From: Dichetophora obliterata
Lineage: Eukaryota > Arthropoda > Insecta > Diptera > Sciomyzidae
DNA: 64,000 nt
Direction of reading: 5' to 3'
Assembly: GCA_963920525.1 (NCBI GenBank)
Contig: OY986439.1
Span: 43,430,193-43,494,192, forward strand
In this document: piece after piece, positions 23,313-35,548 of the stretch
How the letters are laid out: the number at the start of each line of letters is the position of its first letter
How positions within the stretch are numbered: the stretch's first letter is position 1
The notes under the pieces: generated by a model
Database searches by the model: none
Told to the model about the DNA's origin: nothing
What the model saw: only the letters and a program-made list of their open reading frames with translations
Translations under genes and position numbers: made by a program

Positions 23313-23440
23313 AAGCAAAAGAAATGGTTCTCAGAATGCTCGTGTTTAAATACATTCAGATTTGGTGGAAACCTAATTAGGTGGAAACCTAATCTGAATA
23401 TATGTAAACACGAGAATTCTGAGAACCATTTCTTTTGCTT
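23313..23440. repeat. 54-bp inverted repeat with 20-bp spacer
   Basis: 23313-23366 and 23387-23440 are reverse complements with about four mismatches; both outer ends read AAGCAAAAGAAATGGTTCTC. The spacer repeats 'GGAAACCTAATTAGGT'. It may be a small foldback element or the fused ends of a larger one. Confidence 0.85.
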
Positions 23441-25626
23441 AAACCCATCGGTAAAATATTGTTTTTTTTTTTAAATTGTATAATGTATATCCTCTTTTGA
23501 TATTAATCATCTCTTCTAGGTGTCAGGGCATTGAATTGATTTAAGAGTGGATATATTTTTGTTCAATCTTCATCCACTCTCCCATAATGGCATCTCTAAT
23601 AAGTTTTACGGTCAAAACCGGAATGAATTTTTGACCGATTTTTACAAATAATGCCGTATCTGATTTGAAATTAAACCAGTTTAACTAATCTAGTTATATA
23701 ATAATGCAGTTTTTTTTTATTTCATATAGTTTTTGGTTGAATTGAGTTACCGTCATTGCAATCAAAAAGATAAATTTTCTACGTCCGTCATTTTGAAAAG
23801 GGGAATCTCTGAAAAAACAAAAATTCTTTAAATAATTGCAAAATTTGTTCGATTTTATTTAAAAAAAATTCAAGTTTTTCATTTCAATTTTGCTGTGGAA
23901 TAAGATGTCTGACTTCATGCTACCGAACTACCCTCTTTGGTCTGGTAAGAATGCCAATAAAAAAAATCTACAACTTAATTTACCCAGTATTGCCAACTGT
24001 TGGCAAATATAATAATAAAAATAGCTGTTAAGAGGAAAATCAATGCTGTTTTCTGCACCAGAAACGTCGTGAAGTAAATCCCAGAGTGAACTGTCAAAGC
24101 GCATGAAAAAGCATAAAAACAGTAAGCTAAACGAAACAAAAACAAAAAAAAAAAACTCAATAAGAAATAAGAGCAAATATAGATACGGGGGAACTAAGTA
24201 TTTGAAAGGAATGCCAAACATGTGCGAAAAATCAAGCAAATTCAATTGATGTTAAATGTCATTTGACTCAAGTTGTTGGGAGTGGAAATGACAGTCAAAA
24301 GAAATAATGAAATCTATAAAATATGGCGGGGAAAAAACAATGACGGTTGGTGCCTTCTGACCATAAGATAAATCAATAAAATGTTTTTTTATCTTTTTAA
24401 TTGAAAACGAGTTAAAAACTTTGTGGGTTTCCTTAAAACTTTCAAAGTCTTCATAGCTCAAAACTTTATACAAGTTTGTAAAAGTTGCTTAAATTCATTA
24501 TGAGCTTTATTTGTGGCATTCTTTCTACAGAGCACTAAAAATACACCAACACAAATTCATTCACCAACACACTTCTTTATCGCTTTCACCTACACCTGAC
24601 GACTTAAATGCTGCCATTTATAAGAGTGTCCTTTTCCGCTGTTGCCTTCGTTATGCCTGTAATATCTTTCCAGTTGTTCCGTTTCTCTTGTCAACTGCTC
24701 GACTGCAGCTCGTTGCAGCTATAGGTTTGCACACCGTTAACTTCTTCGGGGAATTAAGGTGCCAAACTGCTAGTGTGCTGCTGCATAAAAGTCGTCCTTA
24801 AAGTTTGCTGCTTTTGTTTTGTTTATATCTGTGTTTTCTTTTTTTCCGCTTAGGTTTGTTGTTCTTGTTTTGAGACTATGTTAAATTTGTGGGCACCTTG
24901 AAGGTATTTTCTTTCCCCATGCATTCGCTATCATCCGTCAGCTTGTTTGTTTTTTTGCCTCCGTCAAGTAGAAACAAATTGTTTTAACATTGAAATGTTG
25001 TCGCTTGTTTTGTTTTTCTTTTTGTTTTTCTTGCTTCTTTATCCAAGAATGCTTGTTTGTGTTTATGTGTTCTTTGCACAATTGATTTTATGCTCGTCAT
25101 CGCTGTTTAAACACTCGAATTAAGATATAGTTAAAAATAGATGAACTACTTTGTGCTTATTGTAGAATTCTTAAGGCAGATAAGAAATGCTTAATTTAAT
25201 TGAGTTCTTGTCTTTATCCGGTATTAAAGTTGTTGACAGTATTTTAATTATTTATATTCTTTGGAAAAAAATTTCGAATTTATATGTTTTTTTTTTTAGT
25301 TTTAAAGGTTTTCTTGTTGTTTATGCCCAAGTGAGCTCCTTTAAGTAGCTTCACTAAGAGAAAAAAAATCTTTTATTAAGATTTTATTTCGTTTCATATT
25401 TCAGTGTGTCAAAACAATTCACATTACTTTAATCAAGTATAAACATATAATTATAAGAAAAAAATGCTTATGAGTATATTTTGAACCGTTTATTTCAGAA
25501 ACATCATAAGATTATTTTTTGCAAACATGGTTTTTTATTGCAAATTCTTTCTTAAAGATAGGTCCTTAATCTGAGCTCTTTTTTCTTGACCTTACCCAAG
25601 TCGTTGTATAGATTTATCTTCAAATA
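23441..25626. other. Low-repeat AT-rich DNA, no gene recognised
   Basis: The stretch 24500-25050 has a more mixed composition and pyrimidine-rich runs resembling fly intronic or intergenic DNA. A 96-codon frame at 24511-24801 has no family resemblance. No tRNA, repeat ends or conserved motifs were seen. Confidence 0.4.
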
Positions 25627-26305
25627 CAGTGGCTCACAACGAAATTCAGGCAGATATTTCTTAGCACTTTCGAATTGGTTTCAGAAATGAAAATGTATGA
25701 AGAAAATTACAATATATATTTTTTTTCAAAACGTTATTTTTGGGTGAACATAATTAAACACAAACAAATTTAATAAATTAGAACATAACGGTGAAACAAA
25801 TTTAAATAGAAATAAACCCATAAAAACGAGCTCACATCGAAAGTCGGGCAAATAAAGAAAAAATGCAAATCATGGTCCGTAAGCCGTTATTCCTGCTTTA
25901 CACTTTTCATTACTACTGGAATAACTTCAGTCAAACGCAAAACTTAAAATAAATAAACATTTCTCGAAAAGTGAATTAATCAACACTGGCAGAAAGGCAG
26001 CTCGTGATAGATCATTATTTGGTAAAAAAATCCGAGCGAAAAATTTCACAAATCGTCTTAAAAAGTAAATCAAAAAAGCACTATATAATCAAGCGTTATA
26101 TACAAGATAAGAAAATATGCAATAAGGAACGTACAGTAGCCAAAAATAAGCTTAGCGCCAAAAATGAAAGGAATGTTATAAGAGAAATAATAAAAGATCC
26201 ATTTTTATCTGCACCAAAACTAGAGGTCATGTTAAAACTCAATTGGAAAAAGAGTGTACACTCAGAAACAATTTGAAGAGTTTTGAGAAAAAAATTGATT
26301 AAATA

Positions 26306-27618
26306 AAGGGTGTCCCAACAAGAGCGCAAATTTTAAATTTTAAATAAAACACATATATTTAAAAAAAAAATCGTGAAACTTTATTATATCGTAAAGTAGA
26401 CAGAATGAGGTTATGTATGGAACAATATATCGTGAAGATGGCCGCCGCGGTTTTGCTGGCATACATGCGATCTTTTAATGAAATTTTCAATGACCGTTTT
26501 GCATAAATGCTGCGGTATTTCATTAATGCAGCTTCAAATTTCCTCTTTTAAGGCTTGAGTCGTCGTCAGCTTATTCGCGTAAACCATCGACTTCAAAAAA
26601 CCCCAAAGAAAAAAATCTAATGGTGTTAAATCGCACGATCTAGGCGGCCAATTCTGATCTCCAAAACGCGAAATAACACGACCGGGAAATGACTGATGCA
26701 GCAATTGAATTGTTTTTTTTTTTTGGCTGTATGACATGTGGCGCCGTCTTGTTGGAACCACATGCCCTCCACATTCATTTCTTCAATTCTAGGCAAGAAA
26801 AAACTGGTTATCATTTCACGATACCGAACACCATTGACTGTTTGCGATTGACCTGCCTCATTTTCATAAAAAAAAGGTCCAATGATTCCTCCAGCCCAAA
26901 AACCACACCACACAGTGACACGTTGAGGATGCATTTGCTTCTCGTGAATCACTCGAGGATTTTCCTCACCCCAAATGCGACAATTCTGCCTATTGACGAA
27001 GCCATCAAGATGCAAATGGGCCTCGTCACTGAAGATGATTTTAGCGGCAAAATCAGCATTTTCATGTTGTCACTCCAATACCCAATTAACGAACTCCCTT
27101 CGCTATCCATGCATGGTCAGCTGGCTTCAGATCCTGAGTCAATTGAACTTTGTATGCATGAAGATGCAAATCTTTCGTCAAAATTCGCTGCTTAGTGGAT
27201 GTGGAGACACCAATTTGCTGAGCTCGGTGTCGAATTGAGGTGGATGGAGTTTGAGCGACATCATCTCGTACAGCTGCGACATTTTCGGTCGATCGACCTG
27301 GTCGAAGCCGCGTTGTTGTCTTTACATCACTAAAAGACCCAGTTTCGGCAAATTTATCCATTAATCTCTTTACAGTTGACCCTTTTGGAGCATTATTGTG
27401 ACCCCAAATTGATCGCAATTTGCGAACTGTATCCGCAAAACTTTCACCATTTTGGTAAAACAATTTCACAATGAGAATGCGTTGTTCATTCGTGTAGCGC
27501 TCCATTTTTACTAACCTCGTACCTTCTACTAGCAAACAATAACAATTGTTCAAATGTCAAACAATGACACTTCGAATGGCGCCAAATTTAAAAATTGCGT
27601 TCTTGTTGGGACACCCTT
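26306..27618 (-). mobile_element. rosa/DD41D-like mariner element, 1313 bp, structurally complete
   Basis: Inverted ends AAGGGTGTCCCAACAAGA (about 33 bp with few mismatches), flanked by TA at 26304-26305 and 27619-27620. Copy 1 of the surrounding Tc1 element gives an empty-site comparison ('TTAAATTGAGGAGTAGC' at 19142). The only gene is a minus-strand transposase with two frameshifts. Length and ends are those of a complete element. Confidence 0.93.
26534..27504 (-). pseudogene. Transposase of the rosa/DD41D-like mariner, two frameshifts
   Basis: The product would begin 'MERYTNEQRILIVKLFYQNG' at 27504 (a helix-turn-helix), followed by 'STVKRLMDKFAETG' and the linker 'RPGRS'. The catalytic part has 'LDGFVNRQNCRIWG' after the first D, 'FQQDGATCHTA' with the second D, and 'SCDLTPLDFFLWG' with the third. 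The spacing from second to third D is about 39-43 residues depending on a poly-A tract, compatible with the DD41D rosa family rather than DD34D mariner. Frameshifts are near 27090 and in a run of 12 A (26714-26725 as T on plus), the latter possibly a slippage error. Plus-strand frames here are antisense shadows. Confidence 0.85.
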
Positions 27619-27695
27619 TAGAAGAGTAGCACGAAAAAATGGCGTATTAGCAAGAAAAATATAAAAGAACTCTTCAATTTCGTGCGTAAGCAAAT

Positions 27696-28052
27696 GACGA
27701 TAGACTTTTCATTCTGGAGCAAGGTTAATAGGTTAACAGAATAAATTGGGATATTTAGCACTTTTTCATTATTAACATTTATTTAAGGTTTTGGTTTCCG
27801 ATGAGAGTTCATTTATTTTATTTGGCTCAAATGGAAGGCGAAAACCTACGGTTAAACATACGGTTAAGCATGGTAGATGATGTTGGAAGGATTAATTTTA
27901 TTGATAATTTAGTATAATGGACTAAAATATGTCCCTTGGCATTCTCATGGCACTCGTAAAATAAAGTGCGAGTTAATTAGCAGCACTTAAAATTAATTGC
28001 CAACCATTTCCCACTTCACTTTGAATTTGCTTCGCACTTTACTTGCAATTGA
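27696..28052. other. Unassigned AT-rich DNA
   Basis: No recognisable features; it separates the truncated Tc1 copy from the tRNA-like relic. Confidence 0.35.
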
Positions 28053-28108
28053 TTGAGTGCTATAGACTATCAACTCAGAGGTCCCCGGTTCGAATCCGGG
28101 TTCGGACA
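28053..28108 (+). pseudogene. tRNA-derived fragment (T arm and 3' side), possible SINE head
   Basis: The 18 bases at 28083-28100 form a perfect T arm (CCCGG-TTCGAAT-CCGGG) and contain the Pol III B box GGTTCGAATCC. Upstream 'GACTATCAACTCAGAGGTC' could be a degenerate anticodon arm, but no 5' acceptor strand or proper A box was found, so this is not a functional tRNA. A moderately GC stretch continues to about 28265 and might be the body of a SINE. Confidence 0.55.
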
Positions 28109-30384
28109 TGGTTCTTTTCGCTTTCGGTGTTCTTTCCTACATTTAACAATTATTGCAACAAATAATCTACAGCTAAATTGTGGAAAATGTGGAATTCAAG
28201 CACGGGAACAGTTGAGGGCTGGAAATGCTTGCCGAGGTTAAGACAGAACACTAGCCTCAGTTATAGGCAATTCAAATTGTCTTTCACGTTTGTTCCGCCT
28301 AATCGATAATTTACGTATGGTTCCAATCAATTCTTCCTCTTATAATCTATCCCTTTCTTTTCAGGCCTTGCTTATTTGATATTTAAAAAAAAATATATAT
28401 ATGTATAGGTTTTCGGGGTTGCTGATCACGAATTTGAAGTCAAAAAATTCGAAATTCAAAATTGTAGCTAGGAACTAACTTTTGAGCTAACTCTTCTAAA
28501 ACCCAATGGCGTTTTCGTTTCTCGAAAAAATGCAACATATTTTCTGCCCTTTTTGGTGATTCTGTCCTCTTGAGAATAAAAATAGTGACCTCTAAAATTG
28601 AATCGTGTTTTTTTCGCGAAAATGTTAACTTCAAAAGAAGAAAAAATTCAGATTTCTCAAAGATGGCAGAAAGAGGCCAAAAAAATGCAACATTTTTTCG
28701 AGAAACGAAAACGCCATTAATTTCAATTAATATTAAGATGTTGAAATGTCCATATTACATGAACCAATTGAATTATTATAAGATAAAAATACGTTTTATT
28801 AACTTTTCAATGGCAGTTCATACTTATAACTCGGCTAAGCCATTCGTTTGTTAATAAAAAAATATTTGCGTTTTGATGGAAAAATGGCCACAGATATCTC
28901 ATTAGCCCATTAGTCCCCACCCAAATTTTTATATTGTTTAATTTTTTAATTTGTAAATGATGTTGTTCAAAATCAATAACCTTACCGCAACGGATGGAAC
29001 CCCCAACCACCAAAATTTCCCAAAATTATTTTTAGATTAAAGTTATTTCAATTAGTTATAAAAACTAAACATTTGATATGAAGTGTTTGAGATATGAATT
29101 TTCGAAAAAATCTATTTTCGACTTTTTTTGCTGATTTTTGTCAATTTTGTACACCCTGTTACTCCGCCAAAAATCACGTCAAACTTTTTTCCTCGAAATT
29201 ATTTTTTTTATTTCCATCAGTGATGCTTTGTGAAAAATTTGACCCAAATCGGATATGGTCATTCCGAAATTTTTTTCCTGTACGTTAAAAATGGAATTTT
29301 TGTTAAAAATTATTTTTATTGTTTTTTATTAAAAATTTGGTTAATACATTTTTCTTAAATTTAGTAGCATCTTACTCTAGTTTTTTCGATTAAACACCAT
29401 AAGCTCCTAACAGTTTTTCTTTTTCCATTATTTATAAATTTTAGAGATTATTTATAATTTTTAGAGATTTTTAAATTGGATTTAGAGATCCAAAAAATCC
29501 TTGAAAATTCGTTAATTTTTAAGAAATGTAGCTTTTATTGATTTCTAAAAAACTCAATATTCAGAATTTGTGTTGTTTCTGAAAAAAATAAATCATTCCT
29601 TATAATTAGATTAATCGATAAGAAATTCATTTGCAATTCATATACATTTATTTATTTGAATTACTTACTTTTACAATAAATATGTAGGAAAAAAGAAATT
29701 TTGTATGTATCGCGATCAAAGCAATAATTATATATATATATGAATGGCAGATGACTGAATTCTTTTAAGCCTTCATAATAGAATAAAGTGTTTAAGTTTA
29801 TATTGTGAGAGTAGTGAGAGCTGATTTTAAATTGAATTTGAAAAAAATTGCAAACAACATAATGAACGGCAACAAAAGTTGAAAAATTTTTATGAAAGTA
29901 GGAATTTTATAAGTACAACTAATACTCGTATAATACAAAGCATAATGAAACTTTTTTAGTTTACGATTGTTACGGTCCTGAATAAAACTTCATATGGTCT
30001 TCAAGATCAATTAAATAAATAAAACTATAAAATATTTGCACTTCTTTGAATGGAAAAATCTGTCACATAACGTAGAAACACATCGTATGATTTGTTTAAA
30101 AATAATTAAAAAAGATTTTTCGACGAAACATTTATGAATGTATAGCAACATTATTCCAGCTTATATTAAAGCATTTTTCATAAAAAATTAGTGCACATTT
30201 CGCATATTTTTTGCGTTTATATTGATTCAAACAAGAAGCACTTCTCTTTTCTGATATGTAACGTGTCCTGTTTTGTTGGCTTACATCTTTGAACAATAAA
30301 TTCGATCGCTTCCATCTTTTACACTAAATAGAATACTACTAGAGTGGTATGCAAAAATCAAAACAGGACAACAAAAGATTAATA
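28109..30384. other. Degenerate repeats and AT-rich DNA
   Basis: A unit 'GGGGTTGCTGATCACGAATTTGAAGTC' near 28418 resembles the repeat inside the element at 30948-32394. A 28-bp inverted repeat AATGGCGTTTTCGTTTCTCG… lies at 28505-28532 and 28691-28718. From 29300 to 30380 nothing was recognised. Confidence 0.45.
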
Positions 30385-30947
30385 GCCCTATTAGGGTTCA
30401 CAACACAACAGTAATTGCTGCTTTTAATGTGTAAATTTCTATTACGGTAGACAACAAAGCAACTGAATACATTCCACTGTTGTCTGTCAACAATGCTGTG
30501 TCTTCAATACACTTTGTTGTGCTTTATTGTCTTGTTATCTGCCAAGTTTTGAAGACAGCTTATTTGGTGTTGTGTTGAAGAAACGAAATAGATTAAAAAT
30601 GAAAATTTTATTTAAAATTGCGTTTTTATATATTAAGTATGAAAATTTCAAAGAAAATTTCACAGAATTTAGCAATTGAATTCGAAATTGTTTGTTTGTT
30701 TACTTTTTTATTTTGACAGTGACCAGTTCACAGTTGCATCGAAACGTACTAATTAGATTACGTTTTTATTTTGAGAGTAAGAAAATTTCTGCGATGCTAC
30801 CTTTTTATTATTTTGCAATATTTATTATAGAAAGAAGTGCTATTTTATTTTATTAATTAAGAAATGCCGGGAGAGGGGTTTTAAACTAAAAACAAGATGT
30901 ATTTTAAATTTGCCATAATTCTTAAATTATAGTTATGCTATTGGCAT

Positions 30948-32394
30948 CAGAAAACTGCACAAGCCTACTTGAAGTTTATTTCAAGTACTTGCTTGAAATA
31001 CAAGTTCAAGCTAGCTTGAGCTTGATAATTTTGAATCAAGTATAGCTTGTAATTGAATATAAATAAGCCCACGACAGCTTGCGACTTGCAAGTATGCTAG
31101 CTTACAAGCGAACGGTACGAAGTTTCAAGTAAAGGAAAGCTTGATGCCTTCGGCAAAAAGCTTGAAAAGCTTGAAAATACTATAATTGAAGCAAGTATCC
31201 AAAAAATTCAATGAGCTTGTTTAGAGAGAGCTTAAGCGTAATAGGACTTTTAAGGATTCTATGAACTACGAGGTTGGAAGTTTTAGGGGTAAATGATTTC
31301 GAAAATGATGTCAAACTTTAAAATTTAAGATGGCGGATAGAGTTGCCACCTAGATTTTTTTTATTTTTACGAATTCTTGTAATTTTGAAATTCTGACAAC
31401 GGATTTGATTTCGAATATAATGTCACAGTTTTAAAATTTAAGATAGAGGTTAGGGTTGACACCTAAATTTTTACCACAGTATTGCCACCTAATAAAATGT
31501 ATTTTTAAGAATTTTAAACATCATTTATCAGTGTTAAGGGGTTGCTGATTTCGAATCTAAAGTCAGAATTTTGAAATTCAAGATGGTGGATAGGGTTGCC
31601 ACCTTCATTTTTTGCATTTTTATGAATTCGGGGCTGGCAAAAAAAACCCCAAAAAGGGGTCGCTGAATCCGAATCCGTTGTCAGAATTTCCAAATTATAA
31701 AATTTTTAAATAATAGGGTTGCCACCTAATAATATGTCTTTTCTAGAGTTTTAAACGTCATTTATCAGTGTTAAGGGGTCGCTGATTTCGAATCTAAAGT
31801 CAGAATATTAAAATTCAAGATGGTGGATAGTGTTGCCACCTTAATTTTTTGTAGTTTAATGAATTCGGGGCTGGCAAAAAAAATGGTACACCAAAATGAT
31901 ACACCGTTATCAGAATTTCCAAATTATAAAATTTGAAATAATAGGGTTGCCACCTTATAATATGTCTTTTCAAGAGTTTTAAACGTCATTTATCAGTGTT
32001 AAGGGGTCGCTGATTTCGAATCTAAAGTCAAAATGCTAAAATTGAAGATGGTGGATAGTGTTGCCACCTTAATTTTTTGTAGTTTTATGAATTCGGGGCT
32101 GGCTTAAAAAAATGGTGCACCAAAAATGAGTCGCTGATCCGAATCCGTTGTCAGAATTTCAAAATTATAAAATTTTGAAATAATGGGGCTGCCACCTAAT
32201 AATATGTCTTTTCATATGTCCTTGAATTGAAACTTCGTGCCGTTCGCTTGTAAGCTAGCATACTTGCAAGTCACAAGTTGTCGTGGGCTTATTTATATTC
32301 AATTACAAGCTATACTTGATTCAAAAGCTAGCTTGAACTTGTATTTCAAGCAAGTACTTGAAATAGACTTCAAGTAGGCTTGTGCACTTCTCTG
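30948..32394. mobile_element. hAT-like element with ~170-bp inverted ends and internal tandem repeats
   Basis: The ends CAGAAAACTGCACAAGCC and (inverse) CAGAGAAGTGCACAAGCC begin inverted arms of about 170 bp that are full of 'CAAGCTTGAA'-like words. The CAG start is hAT-like, but the flanking 8-mers (ATTGGCAT, GTTGCTAC) match poorly, so the superfamily is uncertain. The interior is a tandem array. No transposase. Confidence 0.6.
31290..32215. repeat. ~230-bp tandem repeats inside the 30948-32394 element
   Basis: The phrase 'CAGTGTTAAGGGGT' recurs at 31531, 31768 and 31996, giving periods of 237 and 228 bp. Each unit also carries 'GCTGATTTCGAATCTAAAGT', 'AAGATGGTGGATAG' and 'GAATTCGGGGCTGGC'. 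Three good units follow one or more decayed ones from about 31290. Confidence 0.88.
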
Positions 32395-33301
32395 GTTGCT
32401 ACTATAAAAAGTGTCCGTGTTCCCGGCCAAAAGGAGGGGAAGCGGGATTTTTTTCAACACCATTATAATCTTAGTAAAAAAATGCTTCCTTGTACTTAAA
32501 AACATTTTAAGATCCAGCTATTTCATTATACTAGATCTAATCCTATTTTTTAATGCCAGTTGAAATTAACGGATTTAAATATGGGCTCACAATATTTCCT
32601 TTTCATATCGCAAAAAAATTCTTATCAACTACTATTTGCTTTTGCTATTTAAAAAATACTTTTTAAGGAGTACGTTTTTACTTTTCTCCAAAGCAACCCT
32701 GGACCAGTCAAGCAACGAATTCTACATACGTTCCACAATCAAACGTGACAACAACGTATTGGTGTGAACCATAATAGTTCGAAACTGTTGTGTCTTCTTG
32801 ACTGTTGTGTCTACTCGTAAGAAGACACAGCAGTTTATTGCTGTGAACCGTAATAAGCCTATAAACTTTTCTTTGCTTTTTTTAGTTTTTAGCATCATAA
32901 AATAAATACGAACGTTATGTGCGTGACCATAGAAATGTCCATATACAATAACATTTTCGTTCAAAAACTTATTTTACACCTTCTATGGTTTTTACCAGCA
33001 AATTGTTGGAGCCTTTATTGATTGGTTAATAATAAAGAAATAAACAAACTCAACAACAAATATTTGCAACATTCATTCAGTCGTTTTTTCGAACTTTTGC
33101 TTTATAGTAAAAAAAACTTGATTTAGAAGGCAAAAAAGCATTTGTTATTCTTGTTATAATTATACTATTATTGTTATTAGCTTGTCAAAATCGTATCAAT
33201 TCAAAGTGAAAAAAAAAAATAATCTCGTTAAGGTCTTTCGTACTTCAAGCAAATCTCGCACTACAAGCTCTGTAAAAAAGTTTGAAACTTTGTATATATT
33301 A

Positions 33302-34264
33302 GGAGTTGGAATTAATTTTAAAGGTTTTTTTCGGTTTTTGAGCATTTATTTAGAAACAACTGTACAATGTATATTTTTCAAAGTATTGTCCATCGTTAGC
33401 TACAACATTTTCCAATCTTTCTGGCAGCATATGGATTCCGCGCCGGAAGAACGATTCGTCTTTTGAGGCAATCCACGAATCGACCCATTTTTTGGTATCC
33501 TCGTAAGAAGTGAAGCGCTGCTCAGCCAAGCCATGCGTCATCGATCTGAATAGGTGGTAGTCGGAAGGGGCTATGTCTGGGCTATAAGGCGGGTGGGGTA
33601 GCACATCCCAATTCAGCGCCTCCAACGTTTCCTTGACGGTTCTTGCAACATGTGGCCGTGCGTTGTCATGTTGAAAAACCACTTTGTTGAAAAATCATGT
33701 TGAAAAACCACCTCTCGGCTTCAACTGGTACGGCACCCAATTTCCTTGCTTTTGAATCATTCCCATGGCCTTCAAGCGTTTGCCGACCGTTGATAAGTCG
33801 ACTCCCAATGATTCTGACAATTCTTGAAGGGTTTGACACGGGTCTTCATCGAGCAAAGCCTCCAATTCCTCATCTTCAAACTTTTTCGGCTGGCCCGGAC
33901 GCTCTTTGTCTTCCGTATCAAAATCACCACTTTTAAACCGACGGAACCAGTACTTACAAGTAGAAATCGATGGAACATAGTCCCCGTAAGCCTCAGTAAG
34001 CGTGCGTTGTGCTTCAACCGCTTTTTTCTTTAAATGGAAGCACAAAAGTAAACCTTCCCGCAAATTGCGTTTTGTTGGAACGAAAGTCGACATGTTCACA
34101 GAGAAAAAAATATATGTTGTTTACACTTCAGTGGAATGACACATACTGAAAAATGAAGCTTAGACAATGTGCTTTGAAATGAATATAGTCACAGGTGTGC
34201 CCGATGCGATCTATTGATAGTTACGCCATCTCTTAGAAAACCTTTAAAACTAATTCCAATCCCC
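33302..34264 (-). mobile_element. Mariner (mauritiana subfamily), 963 bp, internally deleted
   Basis: Inverted ends of about 28 bp (…TTGGAATTARTTTTAAAGG) with TA at 33300-33301 and 34265-34266. A full element of this group is about 1.28 kb; here roughly 110 codons from the centre of the transposase are missing. At the deletion junction (about 33667-33710) the string 'CATGTTGAAAAACCAC' is present twice, suggesting repair of an aborted excision. Confidence 0.92.
33350..34093 (-). pseudogene. Mauritiana-type mariner transposase with central deletion
   Basis: The N-terminal half begins 'MSTFVPTKRNLREGLLLCFH' at 34093 and holds both helix-turn-helix units and 'LQELSESLGVDLSTVGKRLK', up to 'GNWVPYQLKPR'. 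After the junction the C-terminal half has 'MVFQHDNARPHVARTVKETL' with the second catalytic D and 'YSPDIAPSDYHLF' with the third, spaced as in DD34D, then 'LPERLENVVANDGQYFE'. The first catalytic D and about 110 residues are lost, so the protein cannot be active. Apart from the deletion the two halves are almost free of damage, so it is young. Confidence 0.93.
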
Positions 34265-35363
34265 TAGCTAATAAAGTAAGTACCTTCAAAATTTTATTGA
34301 GGGAGAAAGTTTTTAACCTATTTCTTTTGACGTACAATTACGTTTTATAGCGTGGTTTGCATGGAGGTCATTTTCAAGAAATTTGTTCGAGAACAATAAC
34401 GTTTGTAGTGGACTCTTTGGGTTATATCTATAGCCATTAATATTTATCGTACAAAGATAAAATATATGCCAAAATATAAGTTATGGCTTTTTTTAAAACT
34501 CCAAACACAACATCGTTTCGTTTATTAAAACGAATCGTTTTATATACATATATTTTTCCACGTAACTGCTTGTGTTGTTGTTAGTAATATTAATATGTTT
34601 GTAAAATTAACGTACGGACAAATTCACAGAAAATTATACCGTGATCAAAAAATTCTAACTTATTAAAAAAGTTTTATTTTGTGATATTATCTAATATTAC
34701 CTTATTGATTTAAGCAATTTATGCATAATTTCATTTACCATGATGATCAAATAGTCTGCACTGTTTCATAAATGTAGTTTTTCTTTTTCGTAAATGTTTA
34801 CTAAATGTTTCGTAAATTTGTTTTGTTTTTGAAAAATGGAAGGCATTGGCTTAAGATAATGAAAAAAATGTTGAGGCAAGGAAAGAAAAAAATATTAAAT
34901 CTGTTTCAAAGTACTGAATTACATAATTACTTAAAAACCATATTATCTACTTAATTGCCCAATTGAATTAAAATGTAAAAATGTGTAACGTCCGACACGT
35001 AGCGTCCGAACAAGTAAATTTCTAACTGTGACTTTAAAAATACGATATTTGATATTTAATTTGCAATTTTTTGTTTCTTTAAACTTTCGAGGTGCGATCG
35101 CCTATTTCGCAGAAATATTCTAAGTTCGAGTGTTAGTCTCTCAGGAACTTCCTTTTTTATAAACGTCCAAATACATGAAAAAATAAAAAGAAATTTTAAG
35201 TAAAATGCGGTTAGACGGAGGTTGTTATAATTATTTTAAATTAAACTCATGAGAACCAGATACATCTTAAAGTAAAACCTTTTAGTAAAATTTGCTATAT
35301 ATATGAAAAAATATATCAGAATGTAACGTCTGAACGCTAGGATTTACCCATACATAAGCACCA
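34265..35363. other. AT-rich DNA, nothing recognised
   Basis: No conserved protein, RNA or clear repeat end was seen. Confidence 0.35.
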
Positions 35364-35548
35364 GGCTAGGTCGATTTGTATGGAGGTAAAAATTTATGTT
35401 GCCTGGGCGATTTTCGGATCGGGCATTAAAAGTTTTTTTTTAAAGAGGGACGATAGGGGATCACTTTTATCTATCACATCTTAAATTTTGTGAATTTTTT
35501 CTTTAGGAAATTTTTTCAATAGAAAACTGTTTTTCAATTTGTATATAA

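Larger units (their letters stand above)
25627..27695 (+). mobile_element. Tc1-like element, copy 2, split by a mariner and 3' truncated
   Basis: Starts CAGTGGCTCACAACGAAATT after TA (25625-25626) and follows copy 1 closely. It retains the N-terminal transposase region missing from copy 1: 26004-26276 codes 'SERKISQIVLKSKS…FLSAPKLEVML…VHSETI', the double helix-turn-helix region of Tc1 transposases. The sequence is interrupted at 26304 by a mariner and resumes at 27621 with 'GAAGAGTAGCACG', matching copy 1 at 19153. Similarity stops near 27695, before the DDE core and right end. Confidence 0.82.
30385..32859. mobile_element. TA-flanked MITE-like element split by a nested element
   Basis: The left end GCCCTATTAGGGTTCACA (from 30385) and the inverse of the right end GGCTTATTACGGTTCACA (to 32859) are alike, and TA flanks both sides (30383-30384, 32860-32861). 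Subterminal regions on both sides are rich in 'ACAACA/TGTTGT' and 'GAAGACACA' words. Without the nested 30948-32394 element it is about 1.03 kb. No coding sequence. Confidence 0.5.

Noticed and set aside
24511..24801. 96-codon open frame
   Set aside because: No conserved motif or gene context; plausible chance frame in mixed-composition DNA.
26689..27195. 168-codon plus-strand open frame
   Set aside because: Antisense to the mariner transposase, whose motifs are clear on the minus strand.
28053..28108. Functional tRNA gene
   Set aside because: Only the T arm is convincing; there is no pairing acceptor stem or A box.
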